Made by a program: the position numbers and the translations under genes | Shown: in pieces, positions 7,532 through 16,721 of the stretch | Numbering within the stretch: the first letter of the stretch is position 1 | Layout: every line of letters begins with the position of its first letter | Source: Brevibacillus brevis | GTDB lineage: Bacteria > Bacillota > Bacilli > Brevibacillales > Brevibacillaceae | Direction of reading: 5' to 3' | Length of the DNA stretch: 64,000 nt | Assembly (NCBI RefSeq): GCF_031583145.1 | Contig: NZ_CP134050.1 | Coordinates: 1,760,501-1,824,500 of the forward strand | The notes under the pieces: model-generated | What the model was told of the DNA's origin: nothing | Seen by the model: the letters and a program-made list of their open reading frames with translations, nothing else | Databases searched by the model: none

Positions 7532-8353
7532 CTATTGAAACAGTTCGTAGTACAGGTCGATTTCCCGACCTTTCAAGATATGGTAAATTCTCGTCCCGAC
7601 AAGCTTGGTACCCGATAAGTCGTCCTTGTAGAAATGGGCGAAAAGCTCGTAATTCCGGGTGCCCGACAGATTCGCATACAAGCCTTTCGGGGTCTCAAAC
7701 TTTGTCGAGCTGAGCCTTTGCAGCTGGTCGTTTTGCAACGAGTAAATCGAGATGTACTCGGTACCGTCCGACGACTTTTCCCGGATGCCGAAATTCCCGT
7801 TTCCGATATGTCCTGGCGGAACATTTGCATTTTCCGCCCACGCCATTCCCGGAATGATCTGGGCGTCGACGATTGGCTTTCCATCCGGTGTGACGCGGGG
7901 CAATTTCACTTCTTTCATCGTAGCGTAGTTCTTGACCGAGACGGCCCAACGCTGGGAGCCTGCGCCGATTGCCGTCCCCAAATAAACCGTATCGTACAAT
8001 TGCTCATACTTCGGATCGAAATTGTCCTCCGTGATCCCATCCTTCGCACGCGCTGCGGCCATCTCCTTGAAGCCGGGCGGTTGCGTCATCCGAACAGCAC
8101 GGGCGTTTTGATCCCACTGCGTTTGAGCACCCAGCGCGTTTGCTACCGATGCTACGGGAGCATAGACGACACCGTTGTACAGAAACGGCTCCGCTTTTGG
8201 CTGCATGGCTTTTCCGTTCACGATGAGTTGGATGTGGGAAAATTGCACCTGAATCGTTTTCGTAACGGCCGACCACGCGAGGGCAGTACCGGACGAAAGT
8301 AGGATGAGTCCGACGCTCAGGCTAATGGCGACCCTTTTTGAAGCTTTCCACAT
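7532..8353 (-). CDS. Secreted stalk-domain protein (copper amine oxidase N-like), 273 aa
   Basis: A signal peptide spans residues 1-26 (ISLSVGLILLSSGTALAW). Next comes one copper-amine-oxidase N-terminal type module (about residues 34-92, with IQLIVNGKAMQPKAEPFLYNG and VYAPVASVANALGA), a fold used by Paenibacillaceae as a wall- or polysaccharide-contacting stalk rather than for copper. The remaining 180 residues have no motif I recognise. Start ATG 8353 has GGAAGGAG upstream. It is monocistronic and convergent with the MFS gene. An exported envelope-associated role is inferred. Confidence 0.8.
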   Translation of the reverse strand: MWKASKRVAISLSVGLILLSSGTALAWSAVTKTIQVQFSHIQLIVNGKAMQPKAEPFLYNGVVYAPVASVANALGAQTQWDQNARAVRMTQPPGFKEMAAARAKDGITEDNFDPKYEQLYDTVYLGTAIGAGSQRWAVSVKNYATMKEVKLPRVTPDGKPIVDAQIIPGMAWAENANVPPGHIGNGNFGIREKSSDGTEYISIYSLQNDQLQRLSSTKFETPKGLYANLSGTRNYELFAHFYKDDLSGTKLVGTRIYHILKGREIDLYYELFQ

Positions 8354-8626
8354 GATGATTCTCCTTCCAGTGATTTACACAAGGTACATCAGGTAGACGC
8401 AAGGGGTAGGGAAAAAGTTTCGTAGAATGGAAAAAGAAAGGGTGAACTGCTTCTCATTGGCGCCAGCGGAGATAAGAGTGCACGTTTGCCGAGAAACGTG
8501 AAAGCGGGGAAAGCAAGGAATCAAATGGATGCTTTGGCAGAGCAAAAATAACAGCAGCGGCCCTCTCTGACCTTCATGTCGGTCTGAAAGGGCCACTGCC
8601 TTTTTCAATGGATGAAATCCTATCGT
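8354..8626. other. Intergenic stretch between the stalk protein and the RpiR gene
   Basis: About 270 bases. The first 190 should hold the promoter of the stalk-protein gene, but no hexamer pair stands out; the last part is the RpiR terminator. A 77-residue open frame on the minus strand here has no ribosome site and is not taken as a gene. Confidence 0.5.
8543..8600 (-). terminator. Terminator of the RpiR gene
   Basis: GCAGCGGCCCT...AGGGCCACTGC stem with an inner TGACC/GGTCT helix. On the minus strand it is followed by TTATTTTTG; on the plus strand by TTTTT, so it may work both ways. Confidence 0.75.
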
Positions 8627-9496
8627 TTACGAATTGGCCGGGTCGTAGTAGATTCCAAGTCCACTCCATGCCTCTTCCATTTCGGTGAGCAAGTTCGTCG
8701 CCTTCTCGTAATCCTGATGGAACATCGAGCGCAGGATGGCCGTCAGCAGAGACATCGGCGCGACGAACGAATCCATGTGCGAGGCGATGCTCGTCGGCGC
8801 ATACAGAACTTCATCTGCATAGGGGCAGAGAGGGGAAGAAGGGTAGTCGGTCATGACGACGATCCGTGCGCCTCTTTTCTTGCCGATGGCGAGGGAATCG
8901 ACGCTGAAGCGTGTATAGCGGGCGAACCCGATGCCTACAAGCACGTCATCCTCTTGCAGGCGATGGAGCCGATCGACCGTCCGGGGCTCTCCGTCAAAGA
9001 GGAGCGTCTCTTTGCCGAGCAGATTCAGGTAAAAGTCCAGGAACGTCCCGAGCGCCAAGGTGCTGCGCGAGCTGACGATGCCGATTCGCTTCGCGGAGAG
9101 CAGCAGCTTCACGACGCGCTCCAGGGCACCGAGATCGATCCGTTCCATCATGAAGTTCAGGTTGTTTGCGTCCTCTTCAAAGTATTGCAGGACGGTCTGC
9201 TGCTCCGCCTTGGCCGTGCCGCGGGACAACTGAAAGCGTTGGCCTGTCGTCAGCCGGGAGCGGACCCATTCCTGCAGCTCGCGGGACAGCCCGGGAAAGC
9301 CGGAGAAGCCCAGGAACGTGGCAAAGCGGGTGACGGTGGATTCGCTCACGCTCGCTTCCCTGGCCAGCTCCGCGACGTTGTAAAAGGCGGAAGACTCGGG
9401 ATCGCGCAAGATGACGTCAGCGATGGCCTGCTGGGAAGGGCTCATCTGCGGATACATTTGGGACAGCTTTTGCAATACACTGGGGCTTTGATTCAA
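8627..9496 (-). CDS. RpiR/MurR-family regulator with SIS domain, 289 aa
   Basis: The N-terminal RpiR helix-turn-helix (residues 1-77) includes VAELAREASVSESTVTRFAT. The C-terminal SIS sugar-phosphate-binding domain (about 125-265) includes RIGIVSSRSTLALGTFLDFY and DVLVGIGFARYTRFSVDSLA. RpiR proteins sense phosphorylated sugars or, in some clades, amino-acid-derived ligands. It lies 80 bases downstream of the aminotransferase gene on the same strand, so it is probably co-transcribed and autoregulated through the two operators at 10955-11001. Its own terminator follows. The effector is unknown. Confidence 0.9.
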   Translation of the reverse strand: MNQSPSVLQKLSQMYPQMSPSQQAIADVILRDPESSAFYNVAELAREASVSESTVTRFATFLGFSGFPGLSRELQEWVRSRLTTGQRFQLSRGTAKAEQQTVLQYFEEDANNLNFMMERIDLGALERVVKLLLSAKRIGIVSSRSTLALGTFLDFYLNLLGKETLLFDGEPRTVDRLHRLQEDDVLVGIGFARYTRFSVDSLAIGKKRGARIVVMTDYPSSPLCPYADEVLYAPTSIASHMDSFVAPMSLLTAILRSMFHQDYEKATNLLTEMEEAWSGLGIYYDPANS

Positions 9497-9576
9497 GATT
9501 GGCTCACCTCTTCATCCTGCCTTGCACGAATGCTGGGATAAGTATACGACAGGACAGAGGAGGTGACAATTGCCGC

Positions 9577-10935
9577 TCAAGCCAGCGGATCTTGTTTCAG
9601 TGCAGCCATGCTTTTCTCGAAGGCATCCAGCGTCTTTTGAATTTCCGCCGGACCGTGTGCAGCCGACATCGAGAAGCGGTTCAGCGGCTTGGAGTAGACG
9701 CCGTTGTCCATGAGCAAAAAGTCGAGAGCAAGGCGCAGCTGGCCGTTGTTCTTGCCCAGATCGCGGTAGTGGCCGATCGGCTCGCGGGTCGCCATGACGT
9801 TGAAGATCGTTCCTTCTCCGAGCGTTTGGAAAGGCAGGTCGTACTGCTTTGCGAGTGCGTCGATGCCTGAGCGCAGCTCGTGGGTATTGGCCACGATCCG
9901 CTCGAAGTTCCCCGGCTGCTTCAGGTAGCGGATGGTAGCCAGACCTGCGGCGATGGACAGCGGGTTGCCGTTGAACGTACCGCTGTGGAACACTACTTCC
10001 GACTTTTTCGGAGAGCGGAGAGGAGAGGACAGCTCCATGATGGCACGCTTGCCGCCCACGACCCCGATCGGGAAGCCCCCGCCTGCGACCTTTCCCAACG
10101 CCGTCAAATCCGGTTCGACGCCGTAGAAGGCTTGGGCTCCGCCCACTTCAATGCGGAAGCCGGTTTTTACCTCGTCAAAGATGAGGACGATGCCCAGCTG
10201 GGTCGTCAGCTCGCGCAAGTTTTTCATGAAGGCGCGGTCCGCCGCAATGTAGCCGGACAGCAGCGGTTCCATGATGACGGCGCAGATTTGACCGGCTTTT
10301 TCCGTCAGGATGCGTTCACAGGCCTCCCAATCGTTGAAGGGAAGGATAACCGTGTGATCGCGATAGTAGTCAGGTGTGCCGTATGATTCGGGAACGGACT
10401 TGGGCGCCTGTGTCGTTCCGTACAGGTCCGCCGTCGGGTTGACGCTTTGCAGGACGTGGTCGTGCGCGCCGTGGTAGTGCCCTTCGAATTTGGCGATGCA
10501 CGCCTTTCCGGTATGCGCCGTGGCAAGACGCAGGGCAAACAGGGTGGCTTCCAGTCCGGAGTTCGTGAAGCGCACCTGATCAAAGCTCGGGTACAGAGCC
10601 AGCAGCTCGTCTGTCATCTCCATTTCCAGCGGATGGGTCGCTCCGAAGCTGCTCGTTCCTTGCTCCGTCCACGCCCGCTGGACCGCATTCAGCACCTCGG
10701 GATGGGCGTGCCCAAGCATCAGTGCGCCGTAAGACAGCAGGTAGTCGACGTACCGGTGACCATCCAGATCGATCAGGCTGGCGGCGTCAGCCTTTTCGAA
10801 AATAATGGGAAACGGTGCAAAGTAGCGCAGGTTTCCGTTTACCCCGCCGGAAATCGTATGGGATGCGCGCTCGAAGAAAGCCGCGGAATTAGGCCGTTTT
10901 GTTCCAAAGGTATCTTGCAGGGATGAAAGTTTCAT
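9577..10935 (-). CDS. PLP-dependent class III aminotransferase (glutamate-1-semialdehyde aminomutase-like), 452 aa
   Basis: Fold-type I, class III transaminase. Seen: GGVNGNLRYFAPFP near the N terminus, the PLP phosphate region TNSGLEATLFALRLA, FEGHYHGAHDH, the IFDEVKTGFR aspartate that contacts the PLP nitrogen, and the Schiff-base lysine in LTALGKVAGGGFPIG (about residue 279). It resembles GSA aminomutase but lies away from hem genes, so it more likely transaminates an imported amino acid or omega-amino acid. It faces the symporter gene across a shared operator region and precedes the rpiR gene, suggesting one regulated uptake-and-use unit. Confidence 0.88.
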   Translation of the reverse strand: MKLSSLQDTFGTKRPNSAAFFERASHTISGGVNGNLRYFAPFPIIFEKADAASLIDLDGHRYVDYLLSYGALMLGHAHPEVLNAVQRAWTEQGTSSFGATHPLEMEMTDELLALYPSFDQVRFTNSGLEATLFALRLATAHTGKACIAKFEGHYHGAHDHVLQSVNPTADLYGTTQAPKSVPESYGTPDYYRDHTVILPFNDWEACERILTEKAGQICAVIMEPLLSGYIAADRAFMKNLRELTTQLGIVLIFDEVKTGFRIEVGGAQAFYGVEPDLTALGKVAGGGFPIGVVGGKRAIMELSSPLRSPKKSEVVFHSGTFNGNPLSIAAGLATIRYLKQPGNFERIVANTHELRSGIDALAKQYDLPFQTLGEGTIFNVMATREPIGHYRDLGKNNGQLRLALDFLLMDNGVYSKPLNRFSMSAAHGPAEIQKTLDAFEKSMAALKQDPLA

Positions 10936-10954
10936 TTCATGACCTCCTTGTTTG

Positions 10955-11001
10955 TGAAATTATTATTGCACGGGCTTGTGTAATTTGCAATAATCATTTC
11001 A
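10955..11001. promoter_or_regulatory. Two inverted 16-bp RpiR-type operators in a divergent promoter region
   Basis: TGAAATTATTATTGCA (10955-10970) on the plus strand and TGAAATGATTATTGCA read on the minus strand (10986-11001) differ at one of 16 positions. Each is itself a near-palindrome TGMAAT-N4-ATTKCA, the usual form of RpiR-family operators. They sit between the starts of the aminotransferase and symporter genes. Confidence 0.75.
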
Positions 11002-11033
11002 TGCCGTTGAATTTTACGAACAGGGGGAATGTT

Positions 11034-12275
11034 ATGAATACTAGGTTTGCCTTTTATATTTTGGGTGCGACTGTGCTAGGGGCAGCCTTTGGGCATTTTT
11101 TTCCGGAAATCGGGAAGGAGATCAAGTTCGTGGGAGATGCCTTCATCCGCTTGCTGAAGATGATTGTCATCCCGGTCATCGTCACGACTTTGCTGGTCGG
11201 GATCGCCGGCATCGGCGACATCAAGCGAATGGGCCGGATCGGGGTGAAGACAGTCGTCTGGTTTGAACTGATCACGACGCTGATCTTGTTCATCGGGCTC
11301 GGCATCGCCAATCTGGTCAAGCCGGGAAAGGGCATCGAACTGACGAATCTTCCCCAAGCGGATTTGACTGCAATCGCGTCCAACACCGCGACCGTCCTTG
11401 ACGCCAAGACCCTCCTTCTGCATATCGTTCCGACCAACATTGTCGACGTGATGGCCAAAAACGACTTGCTCGCCGTCATCTTTTTTTGCATCCTGTTCGG
11501 AATCGCCCTCGTCAAGCTGGGCCATGAGGCAAGGCCGTTCGTTTCCATGATGGAGATCGCCTCCAAAGCTTCCTTCCAGCTCGTAAACATGGTCATGCTG
11601 ACCGCTCCTGTCAGCGTCTTTGCCCTGATGTCCGCTACGATCGGGACATACGGCATCGCGCTGATCGTGCCGTTGTTGAAACTGATTGGAACCGCTTACC
11701 TCGGACTGGCTGTCGTCGTCTTCGGACTCTTTTCCGTCATCGCAGTTCTTTTGCGCGTCCCGATCAAAGACATCTATAAAATGGTCTGGGATTTGATGAT
11801 CGTGGGAGCTTCGACGGGAAGCACCGAAACGGTCGTACCCCAGCTCATGCAGCGGCTGGAAAAGTACGGCGTCCCGAAGTACATCACATCTTTCGTCATC
11901 CCGGCCGGCATGCCGCTCAATTCCGACGGCACGACGCTCTATCTGACCATCGCCGGGCCGTTCATTGCCCAGGCTTTTGGCATCGACATGTCGTGGCAGC
12001 AGCAGCTGATGATGGTCCTCTTCTTCATCGTGACCAGCAAAGGGGTCGCGGCAGTGCCGTCCTCGTCCATGGTAATTCTGCTTGCGACCGTCACGGCTGT
12101 CGGCTTGCCGCCTGAAGGTGTGGCTCTGATCATCGGGATCGACCGTGTCATCGATATGGCGCGGACGGCAGTCAATGTGTTCGGCCACGTCTTTTCCTGC
12201 ATCGCAGTGGCGAAGTGGGAAGGGGTGTTTCGCAAAAACAGAGAGCACGACCAGGACCAGCCCGTCTCCGCTTGA
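11034..12275 (+). CDS. Dicarboxylate/amino acid:cation symporter (DAACS family), 413 aa
   Basis: Relative of GltP, GltT and DctP that imports acidic amino acids or C4-dicarboxylates with H+ or Na+. Seen: PVIVTTLLVGIAGIGDIKRMG in helix 2-3, the hairpin loop HP1 motif GASTGSTETVVPQ, FVIPAGMPLNSDGT, HP2 region SKGVAAVPSSSMVILL, and helix 8 IDRVIDMARTAVNVFGH. The usual NVTGD ending of helix 8 is NVFGH here, so substrate preference may differ from glutamate. ATG 11034 has AGGGGG 6-7 bases upstream; an open frame to 10899 crosses the operator region and is rejected. It is divergent from the aminotransferase. Confidence 0.9.
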   Translation: MNTRFAFYILGATVLGAAFGHFFPEIGKEIKFVGDAFIRLLKMIVIPVIVTTLLVGIAGIGDIKRMGRIGVKTVVWFELITTLILFIGLGIANLVKPGKGIELTNLPQADLTAIASNTATVLDAKTLLLHIVPTNIVDVMAKNDLLAVIFFCILFGIALVKLGHEARPFVSMMEIASKASFQLVNMVMLTAPVSVFALMSATIGTYGIALIVPLLKLIGTAYLGLAVVVFGLFSVIAVLLRVPIKDIYKMVWDLMIVGASTGSTETVVPQLMQRLEKYGVPKYITSFVIPAGMPLNSDGTTLYLTIAGPFIAQAFGIDMSWQQQLMMVLFFIVTSKGVAAVPSSSMVILLATVTAVGLPPEGVALIIGIDRVIDMARTAVNVFGHVFSCIAVAKWEGVFRKNREHDQDQPVSA

Positions 12276-12340
12276 GGGATCGTTGGGATGGGTGGACAGG
12301 CCGCTCGTATAAAAAGGGCAGGCAGCATGGAAACAAACAG

Positions 12341-12370
12341 GGAGAGCTCCGGTTGAGGGCTCTCTTTTTT
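12341..12370 (+). terminator. Terminator after the symporter
   Basis: GGAGAGC/GCTCTCT stem followed by TTTTTT. Confidence 0.85.
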
Positions 12371-12507
12371 GCGATCGATTTTGCGGATGCCCTGCGAAAA
12401 TTGCGGTGTACGAAGGTCAATCCACGCAGAGCGGCGCCTCTTTTTTTTCGCTACCATAGTTGTGCACAAGGATTGTTCAGTTCCATGGAGAAATGGGGAG
12501 AGGGCCG

Positions 12508-13710
12508 ATGAATTGGCGTCCTGTTGTTTGGAGTCTGGTGGCAGGAACATTTTTGTCACGGATCGGCACGTACATGACCATGCCTTTTTTGGCGATTTAT
12601 TTGCACCAGGTGGCGGGAATGGAGGCAGGCTGGGTCGGAACGGTCATCGGCGTCAGCTTTTTGGTCGGGATGTTCAGCAGTTTTTTGGGCGGGGTCTGGT
12701 CGGATCGTTTCGGACGCTATCCGATCATGCTCATCTCGCTGCTCGGCTGGAGTGCGACGTTCGTAGGGTTTGCAATGGTGCAGACGTGGCTGGGCTTCTT
12801 TCTCGTCAGTGCATGCAACGGCTTTTTCCGCAATTTGTTCGAGCCGACCTCGAAGGCGCTGATCGGCGATATCGCCCCGCCCGAAAAACTGATGCATGTT
12901 TTTCGGGCCCGCTATCTGGCAATCAATGCGGGGGCCGCGCTGGGGCCGTTGGCAGGCGTGTATCTCGGCAGCGCGCATACGACCGGACCTTTTTGGGTGA
13001 CGGCAGGGATATGCCTCTCGTACCTGTTGCTGCTTGTCGTAGTCAGCATACGTTTTCCGGCGACGGCAGTATGGACAAAGAGCCGTCAGTCCGTCACCTT
13101 TCGCAAGGCGTGGCAGGCAGCTGCCATCGACAGGGCATTTCGCAGCTACCTGCTCGGCTCTTCCTTTGTGTACGCCGCCTATGCCCAGATGGAGTCCACA
13201 CTGGCGCAGTACATGGCAAATGCGCCGGGCATCACAGACGGTATCCAGCTGTATTCCTGGCTCGTGCTTACGAACACCATCGCTGTGCTCTCCTTGCAAG
13301 CGCCGGTCATGCGGCTCTTTCGGAGGAAGCCGCCGATCGCGGCGCTTCAGTGGGGAGCGCTGCTGCTCGGAGCAGGGCTGTTCGGCTTCGGCGCTTTTCC
13401 AAGCTGGATCGGACTCGTGCTGTCGATGGTCGTCTTCACGGTTGGGGAGCTTCTTTGCTTCGTGATGGGAGAGATAGTCGTCCAGGAGCTCGCGCCGTCC
13501 GAGCTGCGGGGAACGTATTTCGGAGCGAGCGGACTGGCTTTTATCGGACAGGGCGTCGGGCCGTGGCTGGGAGGCTTCTTGCTGGAAACGCTCGGCTTTT
13601 CCCGCGGCCTGCTGGTCTTCGCCCTGCTCATGCTGACGGCGTGGTGCGCAGTGCCCCTGTTCATGCGGGCGCAAATCTGGCAACAGCAAAGTCAGAAGGC
13701 CGGACTGTAA
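12508..13710 (+). CDS. MFS transporter, 400 aa
   Basis: Twelve hydrophobic segments; motif A GVWSDRFGRYPIM at about residues 60-72. Residues 100-125 (SACNGFFRNLFEPTSKALIG) and LAINAGAALGPLAGVYLG (motif C region) fit the YfkF/MdtH-like exporters. It probably exports a drug or metabolite at the cytoplasmic membrane. Start ATG 12508 has GGGAGAGGG close upstream; the longer frame from 12460 lacks a ribosome site. An oxidoreductase gene follows 44 bases downstream on the same strand, so the two may be co-transcribed. Confidence 0.85.
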   Translation: MNWRPVVWSLVAGTFLSRIGTYMTMPFLAIYLHQVAGMEAGWVGTVIGVSFLVGMFSSFLGGVWSDRFGRYPIMLISLLGWSATFVGFAMVQTWLGFFLVSACNGFFRNLFEPTSKALIGDIAPPEKLMHVFRARYLAINAGAALGPLAGVYLGSAHTTGPFWVTAGICLSYLLLLVVVSIRFPATAVWTKSRQSVTFRKAWQAAAIDRAFRSYLLGSSFVYAAYAQMESTLAQYMANAPGITDGIQLYSWLVLTNTIAVLSLQAPVMRLFRRKPPIAALQWGALLLGAGLFGFGAFPSWIGLVLSMVVFTVGELLCFVMGEIVVQELAPSELRGTYFGASGLAFIGQGVGPWLGGFLLETLGFSRGLLVFALLMLTAWCAVPLFMRAQIWQQQSQKAGL

Positions 13711-13754
13711 AACCAGAAGAATAAAGACACAAATGAGAAACGGGGGATTCATAG

Positions 13755-14711
13755 ATGAGTACAGCGAGCTACAAAATCGGCGTCATTGGCGCGGGAGTAA
13801 TGGGAGAGCGGATGATGAACGCCCTCCGCACCCATCAAACGTTTCGGATCGCAGCGATCAGCGACGTGTCTGCCGAGCGGGCACAGGAGGCAGCCAAGCT
13901 CTCGGGGGATGTCCCTTGGTATACCGATCACCGCGAGATGCTGGATGCAGAGGAGCTGGACGCCGTCTACTTGGCGGTACCGCCCAAATTCCACCACGGG
14001 ATCGCGCTGGACATCCTGGCGAGGAAAAAGCATCTGCTGTGCGAAAAGCCGCTGGCCAATACGCTGGGGGAAGCGGAAGAGATGCTGCAGGCTGCAAGGG
14101 AAGCGGGAGTCGTGCATGCGATGAACTTTCCTACGTACTATCAGGCGATCTTTCCCGAGCTGAAGCGTCGTCTGGAGGATCTGGGGACGATCCGCCGCAT
14201 TGACATCCTCACCCACTTCCACGTATGGCCGCGTCCTTGGCAGCAGACGCCGTGGCTGTCCGGCCGCGAGCAGGGCGGCTTCATCCGGGAGGTGCTGCCC
14301 CACTATACGCACTTGACGTATGCGTTGTTTGGCGACCTGGAAGTGGTTCGTTCGGAGGTAGACTATCCGGCGGATCCGGAAGCCTGCGAGACAGGGGTAT
14401 CTGCGCTCCTGCGTCTTGCGGACGGTACGCCTGTCACGATCAATGGTCTTGCCGGCATCGCGCACCAGGAGCATCTGGATTACCGCATTTACGGTACGGA
14501 AGGGACACTCAGTCTGCAAAACTGGACGAATCTTCACGTGGGCGGAAACAACGAACCGGTCGTGCAGGTAGACATCCCGCTGATCGATCGCCTCTCGCAT
14601 CTGCTTGACGAGTTCGCCCGTGCGATCCGGGGGGAAGAGGCGAGGCTGGTCACGTTCGAGACGGGTGTCAAGTTGCAGAAGGTGCTGGAAGAGTTGCTGG
14701 GGAATCACTGA
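13755..14711 (+). CDS. Gfo/Idh/MocA-family oxidoreductase, 318 aa
   Basis: NAD(P)-dependent dehydrogenase. The N-terminal Rossmann fold starts with KIGVIGAGVMGERMM (residues 6-20), followed by the family hallmark CEKPLANTLGEAEEML (about 98-113, the EKP lysine). The C-terminal alpha/beta domain includes REVLPHYTHLTYALFGD and YRIYGTEGTL. Substrates in this family are sugars, inositols or sugar acids. Clear ribosome site CGGGGGA before ATG 13755. It follows the MFS gene by 44 bases and ends at a terminator; transporter plus dehydrogenase may handle one polyol or sugar, which is inference. Confidence 0.88.
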   Translation: MSTASYKIGVIGAGVMGERMMNALRTHQTFRIAAISDVSAERAQEAAKLSGDVPWYTDHREMLDAEELDAVYLAVPPKFHHGIALDILARKKHLLCEKPLANTLGEAEEMLQAAREAGVVHAMNFPTYYQAIFPELKRRLEDLGTIRRIDILTHFHVWPRPWQQTPWLSGREQGGFIREVLPHYTHLTYALFGDLEVVRSEVDYPADPEACETGVSALLRLADGTPVTINGLAGIAHQEHLDYRIYGTEGTLSLQNWTNLHVGGNNEPVVQVDIPLIDRLSHLLDEFARAIRGEEARLVTFETGVKLQKVLEELLGNH

Positions 14712-14728
14712 CGAAAACAGATGACGAA

Positions 14729-14759
14729 GGACCGCAAAGGAACGCTCTGCGGTCTTTTT
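14729..14759 (+). terminator. Terminator after the oxidoreductase
   Basis: GGACCGCA/TGCGGTCT stem and TTTTT. Confidence 0.85.
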
Positions 14760-14833
14760 GCTTTTCATTGCCAGGGTTTGGCAGGCGGCGTAAGATGGAA
14801 GAAGCATGAAGCGGAAAACGAGGGGACGAAACG

Positions 14834-15664
14834 GTGAAAGTCGCAGAATTACAGTTTGCCCACAGCAAAATCATGGTGCTTCACTTCGCGCCGGAAACAG
14901 CCGACCCAAAGCTGCACGGCCACGGCGATGATTATCAGATGAGCATTCCGCTGGACGGTTTGCCCGTGATCGAGCGCGAGGGAGAGACAAAGCCGCTTGC
15001 GGATCGGCACTGGTGCCTGACGAGGCCGGGGGAAAAGCATCTCCATTTTGCACAAGGACGTTCGTCGAGAGTGCTGCTGATCAATCTGAGCAGCGGGTAT
15101 TTGCAGCAGGTGCTGGCAGAGCAGACGGGGAGCGCAGATCCGAGTGTCCCGTTGGAGTTTGCCCCATGGGCGAAGGGCGATGCCGACGTGTTCCAGAAGC
15201 TGGCGGATCAGGCGATGAGGCAGGCCTTGCACCTGGCCCCGGACGATCTGGCGTGGCAGGAGTGGGAGTGGGAGCTGGCACGCCAGCTGCTTGGCAGGCA
15301 AACCGGTTCGCACTCGGCTGCATGGCGGTCTCGTCCCGTGCCGACCACCCATCCTTCCCTGAACCGGGTGTTGGAACGAATCCATGAGCAGTACGCCAGC
15401 CCCATCAACATCGAGCAGCTGGCGGCGACGGCAGGCGTGAACAAGTTTTACCTCATCCGGCTGTTCCGCCTTCACTTGGGGGTGACGCCGTCGCGCTACG
15501 TGGCGGATATTCGTCTCGCCCGAGCAGCGGAGGCGTTGCTTAGCTCCAGCCGCGAGATCACCGATGTCGCCTTTGCCTGCGGTTTCGGCAGTCTGTCCGG
15601 CTTTGAGCGCCAGTTCAAGCAAAGATACGGGATGACCCCGACTGAATACCGCAACCGGTCGTGA
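14834..15664 (+). CDS. AraC-family regulator with cupin sensor domain, 276 aa
   Basis: The N-terminal cupin-like ligand domain (about residues 1-110) contains LHGHGDDYQMSIPLDG and RPGEKHLHF. The C-terminal double helix-turn-helix (about 178-274) contains INIEQLAATAGVNKFYLIRL, LGVTPSRYVADIRLARAAE and the family-signature segment ITDVAFACGFGSLSGFERQF. GTG start at 14834 has GAGGGGA upstream. It stands alone after a terminator. It could regulate the neighbouring oxidoreductase or peptidase genes, or act elsewhere; it is one of three AraC-type candidates for the 21-bp repeat regulon in this window. Confidence 0.9.
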   Translation: MKVAELQFAHSKIMVLHFAPETADPKLHGHGDDYQMSIPLDGLPVIEREGETKPLADRHWCLTRPGEKHLHFAQGRSSRVLLINLSSGYLQQVLAEQTGSADPSVPLEFAPWAKGDADVFQKLADQAMRQALHLAPDDLAWQEWEWELARQLLGRQTGSHSAAWRSRPVPTTHPSLNRVLERIHEQYASPINIEQLAATAGVNKFYLIRLFRLHLGVTPSRYVADIRLARAAEALLSSSREITDVAFACGFGSLSGFERQFKQRYGMTPTEYRNRS

Positions 15665-15707
15665 CGGGCGGGACAGAAATTCCTGGCCGAAAGCATGCAG
15701 TCGAAAG

Positions 15708-16601
15708 TCATGCTTTCAGCAATCGGCTCTGCATCAAAAAGTCGATAAACGTCTTCATGATCCCCCCCAGCGGCGTGTCCTTGAGGTAGATCAGTTCAAA
15801 GTTGCGGTTGAGCTGAGGCAGGCTTTGTACGGACACATCGAGCAGCTCCGCTTCTGTCAAATCTTTCTGAATGGCAAAGCGAGGCAGGAAGGCGATCCCC
15901 AGCTTTTGCTTGACCATCCGCTTGACGACTTCGATGTTGTCCGCTTCCATCACGACGTTGTTTTGCAACTGGTGATGGCTGAAGGCGCTGCTGATCAGCT
16001 TCCAGTCCAGGGAGCCGCGGTTGAAGAGGATCAGTCTCTCCCGGGCCACCTCCTCGATCGAGACCTGCTGCCGGTTGGCGAAGGGATGGTCCGGATAGAT
16101 GGCGAGCACCATGTCATCCGACATGAGCTGGATGCGATTGATTTGCGGATGGTTCACTTCCCTGGCGATCCCGAAGGATACTTCGTGATTCAGCACCATG
16201 TCCAGCACCTGATGGGAATGGCCGGTGAGGATCGTCAGCTTGATTTTGGGATACAGCTTTTGGAATTGCTCCATGAGGTCGGGAAGGATGTAGAAGGCGG
16301 CCACGAACACGGAGGAGATGACCAGCTCGCCCTCCACATCGCCGTAGGAGCGCTGAATCGCCTGCTGCCCTTCCTGGAGCATGTGCAGGATATTTTTCGC
16401 GTACGGCAGGAAGAGGTCGCCTTCCTTCGTGAGCGAGATCGTGTGTCCGGTCCGTTGAAACAGCTTGCAGCCCATGGACGTCTCCAACGCTTTGATGCGC
16501 ATGCTGACGGTAGGCTGGGAGAGGTAAAGGAGCTCCGCGGTCTTGCTGAAACTGCCGGTCAATGCGACAAAAATAAACGCTTCAATCTGTTCCATATTCA
16601 T
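15708..16601 (-). CDS. LysR-family regulator, 297 aa
   Basis: The N-terminal winged helix-turn-helix FIFVALTGSFSKTAELLYLS with QPTVSMRIKALE is typical of the LysR family. The C-terminal periplasmic-binding-like effector domain (about residues 88-295) includes ELVISSVFVAAFYILPDLM. ATG 16601 is preferred because GGAG lies 8 bases upstream; the frame to 16622 starts inside that leader. The gene is divergent from the M19 dipeptidase gene across 120 bases, the usual arrangement for a LysR protein and its target, so it probably controls the 16.7-20.2 kb peptidase cluster. Confidence 0.88.
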   Translation of the reverse strand: MNMEQIEAFIFVALTGSFSKTAELLYLSQPTVSMRIKALETSMGCKLFQRTGHTISLTKEGDLFLPYAKNILHMLQEGQQAIQRSYGDVEGELVISSVFVAAFYILPDLMEQFQKLYPKIKLTILTGHSHQVLDMVLNHEVSFGIAREVNHPQINRIQLMSDDMVLAIYPDHPFANRQQVSIEEVARERLILFNRGSLDWKLISSAFSHHQLQNNVVMEADNIEVVKRMVKQKLGIAFLPRFAIQKDLTEAELLDVSVQSLPQLNRNFELIYLKDTPLGGIMKTFIDFLMQSRLLKA

Positions 16602-16721
16602 AGGGAAGACTCCATTATGCAAAATTTTAAAGACGCCTATGTGAATCTTTTATTGGATTCGCCGATACAGATACATTAACGTAAAATCAAGAGACTTGCT
16701 AGAAGAGGATGGCGATAAACG

